64,000 nt of DNA, from NCBI GenBank assembly GCA_946894095.1, contig OX335649.1, positions 16,882,001 through 16,946,000 of the forward strand. Reading direction: 5' to 3'. Shown here piece by piece: positions 63,881 through 64,000 of the stretch (position 1 is its first letter; each line of letters starts with the position of its first letter). Both the position numbers and the translations under genes were made by a program. Under the pieces are notes generated by a model, which made no database searches, was not told the origin of the DNA, and was given only the letters and a program-made list of their open reading frames with translations. The stretch comes from Incurvaria masculella (Eukaryota; Arthropoda; Insecta; Lepidoptera; Incurvariidae).

Positions 63881-64000
63881 TCACGATTCGGTCTAGTTTT
63901 CATGGTGAAAACATGATTTGGAGTGGAGACATCAAATGAAATAAACCCAACACATTTAATGAACTGAAACCGCGCTTCGCTGGGTTAGTAATCGACTGCA

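Overview
The window looks like nuclear DNA of a moth or butterfly (Lepidoptera). Supporting signs are AT-rich introns and spacers with short GC-rich exons, GT-AG introns, insect-type LINEs, Lepidoptera-style dispersed SINE/MITE repeats, and two genes whose proteins match conserved animal families. The species cannot be named from the sequence alone. Identifications come from reading translations and recalling family members; no database was searched.

Layout. (1) 1 to about 2,000: 5' part of a Ty3/gypsy-type LTR retrotransposon on the minus strand, running off the left edge with an open gag-pol frame. (2) About 2,040 to 5,275: repeat-rich spacer with MITEs and a SINE that carries a MITE. (3) 5,290 to 11,022: a full-length but mutated I-type LINE bounded by a 14-bp target-site duplication, followed by a decayed RTE fragment. 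(4) 11,879 to 31,510, plus strand: a 16-exon gene for Integrator complex subunit 5 (IntS5). The reading phase holds across all splice junctions and the exons give about 895 residues. (5) 31,511 to 34,578: convergent spacer. (6) 34,579 to 56,182, minus strand: 15 exons of Grip (glutamate receptor-interacting protein), from the middle of PDZ1 through PDZ7 to the stop. The exons give at least 1,027 residues; the 5' exons were not found and probably lie to the right of the window. (7) 56,183 to 64,000: spacer or 5' intron of Grip with SINE-like and hairpin repeats and no convincing gene.

The two host genes are unrelated in function. IntS5 is part of the nuclear Integrator complex that cleaves and terminates RNA polymerase II transcripts. 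Grip is a multi-PDZ scaffold for membrane receptors.

The most unusual signal is repeated local duplication of GC-rich coding exons. Two different Grip exons (PDZ2 and PDZ4) form arrays with the same period of about 152 bp, with nine and five splice-donor copies. IntS5 exons 4 and 6 are each present about three times in tandem, IntS5 exon 10 has a displaced partial copy, and another Grip exon has a partial copy. The extra copies carry stops, lost acceptors or frame-breaking lengths, so they look non-coding. They could be real exon-seeded satellites or an assembly artefact; raw long reads would decide. Introns and spacers also hold at least nine TTAA-flanked MITEs, a 740-bp palindrome made of two of them, several nested insertions, and a SINE family whose copies share a body but carry different heads.
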